In this document: piece by piece, positions 61,738 to 63,796 of the stretch
Layout: each line of letters opens with the position of its first letter
Position numbering within the stretch: position 1 is the stretch's first letter
Source of the DNA: Achromobacter sp. ASV32
GTDB lineage: Bacteria; Pseudomonadota; Gammaproteobacteria; Burkholderiales; Burkholderiaceae_B
Direction of reading: 5' to 3'
NCBI RefSeq assembly: GCF_016428805.1
Contig: NZ_JAELTJ010000020.1
Coordinates: 1 to 63,796, forward strand
Length of the DNA: 63,796 nt
The notes under the pieces: model-generated
Databases searched by the model: none
Told to the model about the DNA's origin: nothing
The model's input: the letters and a program-made list of their open reading frames with translations, nothing else
Made by a program: the position numbers and the translations under genes

Positions 61738-62448
61738 ATGCCCCTGGACCATCTTCCCCGCCCGCAGTGGCTTACCTTCGACTGCTACGGCACGCTGATC
61801 CAATGGGACGAGGGCCTGCAAGCCGCAGTGGCCCGCATCCTGGCCGCCGGCGAGCCCCAGCACACGCCCACGCCCGCGCAGTTCCTGAGTGTCTACGACG
61901 AGCATGAGCATCGCCTGGAGCGCACACCGCCCCATATGCGCTTTGCCGACGTCACCCGCGAATCGCTGCGGCTCACCATGCGCGATCTCCAGCTGGCCTA
62001 TCGCCCGGAGGACGCTACCCTGCTCACGGGCAGCATCTCGGCAATGCCGCCGTTTCCCGAGGTGGTCGCCACGCTGGGCGCTTTGAAGCAGGCCGGCTTC
62101 AAGCTCTGCATCATCTCGAACACCGACGACGCCATCATCGCCGGCAACGTCGCGCAGCTGGGCGGCCACATCGACCGCGTCATCACCGCCGAACAGGCCG
62201 GCGCCTACAAACCGTCACGCCAGATCTTTGCCCACGCCCACAACAGCCTCGGGGTCACGCCAGACGAAGTCGTGCACATCTGCGCCAGCCCGCACCTGGA
62301 CCACGCCGCCGCCCGCGACATCGGCTTTCGCTGCGTCTGGATCGACCGCGGCACCGGCCGTCAGCCCTTGCCGGACTACCGTCCCGACGCTACCGTATCG
62401 ACTCTGGACAAAGTCCCCGGCCTGTTTCATCAGGCTGGCTGGATGTAA
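61738..62448 (+). CDS. HAD-superfamily hydrolase, haloacid dehalogenase type II-like
   Basis: A 236-residue HAD protein. Nucleophile Asp15 is in LTFDCYGTLIQW, the Ser/Thr motif in CIISNTDD and the Lys motif in AYKPSRQIF; the C-terminal motif is less clear (CASPHLDHAAARDIGF). Type II dehalogenases remove halide from L-2-haloacids, but many relatives are phosphatases. It precedes a class II aldolase by 125 bp on the same strand, and a phosphatase-aldolase pairing is also plausible. Confidence 0.85.
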   Translation: MPLDHLPRPQWLTFDCYGTLIQWDEGLQAAVARILAAGEPQHTPTPAQFLSVYDEHEHRLERTPPHMRFADVTRESLRLTMRDLQLAYRPEDATLLTGSISAMPPFPEVVATLGALKQAGFKLCIISNTDDAIIAGNVAQLGGHIDRVITAEQAGAYKPSRQIFAHAHNSLGVTPDEVVHICASPHLDHAAARDIGFRCVWIDRGTGRQPLPDYRPDATVSTLDKVPGLFHQAGWM

Positions 62449-62573
62449 GACGGCATATCAGGCCGCAAGCAAGGCCCGTTTCTCCCGGCGGCGCGATCGC
62501 CGCAGGGAAAACACAGGACTGATCGCGCCAATCCCCTTCAAAACCTCCCCAGTCACCTTCCTTGGGCCGCCCT

Positions 62574-63329
62574 ATGAATACAGATCCCCACTTCGCCGAT
62601 GCGCTCTTTCGCGCCGATCACGTCACGACCTTGCGCAGCGACCTGGCGCTGACCTTGCGCGCCGCGGCCGCCCACGGACTCGGCGAAGGGGTCTGCAATC
62701 ATTTCAGCGTGGCACTGCCGGGCGACCCGGATCATTTCCTCTTGAATCCGCGCGGCCTGATGTGGAACGAAGTCCAGGCCGACGACATCGTGCTCGTCGA
62801 CGCGAACGGCCATAAACTTGCCGGGCGTCACGAAGTCGAACCCACCGCCATGTTCATCCACGCCGCCATCCACCGCATCGCCGGCAAGGCCTGCGTGCTG
62901 CACACCCACATGCCCTACGCCACGGCGCTGACGCTCATCGCCGACCGGACCTTGGACACCACCTTGTCCCAAAACGCCATGCGTTTCCACGGTCGCATCG
63001 CGGTCGATGCCGACTACAACGGCCTGGCCCTGGACGCCAGTGAGGGGGAACGCATCGCCCGCGCCATGCAGGGCGCCGATATCGCCTTTCTCGGTAACCA
63101 CGGCGTCGTGGTCTGTGGCGAACGCCTGGATTACGCCTACGACGATCTGTTCTTCCTGGAGCGCGCCTGCACCGCCCAGGTGCTGGCCCAATCCACAGGC
63201 CGGCCCCTGGTCCCCGTGGACGCGCGTATCGCCGCCAAAGTTGCCGCGCAGATCCAAAGCGAACGCCTGCAGTCCGAGCTGTTCTTCGCAGCCCTGCGGC
63301 GCCAATTGCCCGACAGCGGGCAGCGCTAG
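62574..63329 (+). CDS. Class II aldolase/adducin family protein
   Basis: A 251-residue protein from ATG 62574. Metal-binding histidines are visible in VLHTHMPYA and FLGNHGVVV; GLGEGVCNHFSVALPGDPDHFLLNPRGLMWNEVQADDIVLVD is the family's N-terminal block. Members are fuculose- or ribulose-phosphate aldolases, or decarboxylases of sugar acids; the long form resembles the less-defined group annotated as aldolase. Followed by a terminator shared with the rRNA operon. Confidence 0.88.
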   Translation: MNTDPHFADALFRADHVTTLRSDLALTLRAAAAHGLGEGVCNHFSVALPGDPDHFLLNPRGLMWNEVQADDIVLVDANGHKLAGRHEVEPTAMFIHAAIHRIAGKACVLHTHMPYATALTLIADRTLDTTLSQNAMRFHGRIAVDADYNGLALDASEGERIARAMQGADIAFLGNHGVVVCGERLDYAYDDLFFLERACTAQVLAQSTGRPLVPVDARIAAKVAAQIQSERLQSELFFAALRRQLPDSGQR

Positions 63330-63379
63330 GCGAAGCCCCGTTCAGGCCTGCAACGCAGACACCATCCTGCCCCAAAGCA

Positions 63380-63411
63380 AAAACCCCACAGGCGCCAGCC
63401 TGTGGGGTTTT
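63380..63411. terminator. Bidirectional terminator after the first 5S gene
   Basis: AAAACCCCACAGGC-GCCA-GCCTGTGGGGTTTT is a perfect 14-bp stem with T tracts on both strands. It ends the rRNA operon on the minus strand and the aldolase transcript on the plus strand. Confidence 0.93.
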
Positions 63412-63425
63412 TCTTGGGAATAACT

Positions 63426-63539
63426 GCCTGACGCTGACCTACTTTCACAGACGTCCGTCCACTATCATCGGCGCAAAGGCGTTTCACTGTCCTGTTCGGG
63501 ATGGGAAGGAGTGGTACCACCTTGCTATGGGTATCAGGC
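63426..63539 (-). rRNA. rrf: 5S ribosomal RNA (distal copy)
   Basis: About 114 nt; the minus strand begins GCCTGATACCCATAGC and ends GGTCAGCGTCAGGC, so the terminal helix GCCTGA/TCAGGC closes. The internal GGTGGTACCACTCC and CCCATCCCGAACAGG segments are universal 5S landmarks. Last gene of an rRNA operon transcribed from the right. Confidence 0.96.
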
Positions 63540-63671
63540 TTGACTTGCTGAACGTCACACCGCAATGGCGGACACTCGAATCCTGGGTACTGCGCATCCA
63601 CCAGCCGCCGCACGATCAGAGCCAAGCTCGATAATCGCACCGCACCGAAGTGGGGTCTTTCATACAAAGAC

Positions 63672-63704
63672 AAAACCCCACAGGCGTTGAGCCTATGGGG
63701 TTTT
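63672..63704 (-). terminator. Terminator-like hairpin between the two 5S genes
   Basis: AAAACCCCACAGGC, GTTGA loop, GCCT-A-TGGGGTTTT: a near copy of the distal terminator with the loop altered. It suggests that the unit 5S plus terminator was duplicated as a block, and only part of the transcripts would reach the second 5S. Confidence 0.8.
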
Positions 63705-63715
63705 GAGCAATAAAA

Positions 63716-63796
63716 GCCTGACGATGACCTACTTTCACAGACGTCCGTCCACTATCATCGGCGCAAAGGCGTTTCACTGTCCTGTTCGGGATGGGA
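63716..63796 (-). rRNA. rrf: 5S ribosomal RNA (proximal copy), partial
   Basis: The 3' 81 nt of a second 5S gene; its 5' end is cut by the window edge. It is identical to the distal copy over this span except for one base at 63724 (GGTCATCG here, GGTCAGCG there). The 23S gene should lie just to the right. Confidence 0.93.

Noticed and set aside
62483-62507. Imperfect hairpin between the HAD and aldolase genes
   Set aside because: Stem has mismatches and no T tract; too weak to call a terminator.

Overview
The window is about 63.8 kb of GC-rich (roughly two-thirds G+C by eye) chromosomal DNA from a betaproteobacterium of the Alcaligenaceae, most likely Achromobacter or Bordetella. The reasons are two orphan Bug-type (TctC family) binding proteins, many CoA-thioester catabolic genes paired with GntR, IclR and LysR regulators, and a hybrid Lys/Ala-rich plus HU nucleoid protein. 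Genus is inference only. No phage, insertion sequence, CRISPR array or tRNA was seen. The left edge cuts an enoyl-CoA hydratase gene and the right edge cuts a second 5S rRNA gene.

Layout. 1-18.4 kb is CoA-ester catabolism: a GntR regulator with malonyl-CoA decarboxylase and enoyl-CoA hydratase; a minus-strand operon (enoyl-CoA hydratase, NDP-forming acyl-CoA ligase, Bug protein, two acyl-CoA dehydrogenases) opposite an IclR regulator; a thiolase; a second acyl-CoA dehydrogenase pair; and a LysR-controlled CaiB/BaiF CoA-transferase, MaoC hydratase and Bug protein. 18.4-27.0 kb is a sugar system: a perfect 20-bp LacI-type operator, an OprB porin, a XylFGH-like ABC importer, a sugar lactonase, a uronate-dehydrogenase-like SDR and a LacI regulator. 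27.0-32.8 kb holds a two-domain 4-oxalocrotonate tautomerase-family protein, the proXWV osmoprotectant importer with elaborate non-coding structure, and cyclopropane fatty acid synthase.

32.9-43.8 kb: a Bcr/CflA efflux pump, rpmB-rpmG, a branched-chain amino acid type ABC importer whose two permeases are fused into one protein, a SulP transporter, a probable phosphonopyruvate hydrolase, a D,D-carboxypeptidase and the HU-like nucleoid protein. 43.9-53.4 kb: a MarR-MFS pair, then the housekeeping run leuS-lptE-holA-proA and small genes. 53.4-63.8 kb: an amidase, a LysR/DHA2-efflux pair, a C39-like cysteine peptidase, a hydroxyacyl-CoA/carnitine dehydrogenase, YchJ, another LysR, a dehalogenase-like HAD, a class II aldolase and the 3' end of an rRNA operon with tandem 5S genes.

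The least-explained material is non-coding: a 34-bp minisatellite of about six copies next to paired 21-bp repeats (61.2-61.5 kb), a 50-bp tandem repeat (59.2 kb), a triple hairpin between proX and proW, and an 11-bp-phased repeat upstream of proX. No defence locus or clearly new multi-gene machine is visible. The best candidate new systems are the porin-importer-lactonase-dehydrogenase sugar oxidation operon and the phosphonopyruvate hydrolase-SulP pair.
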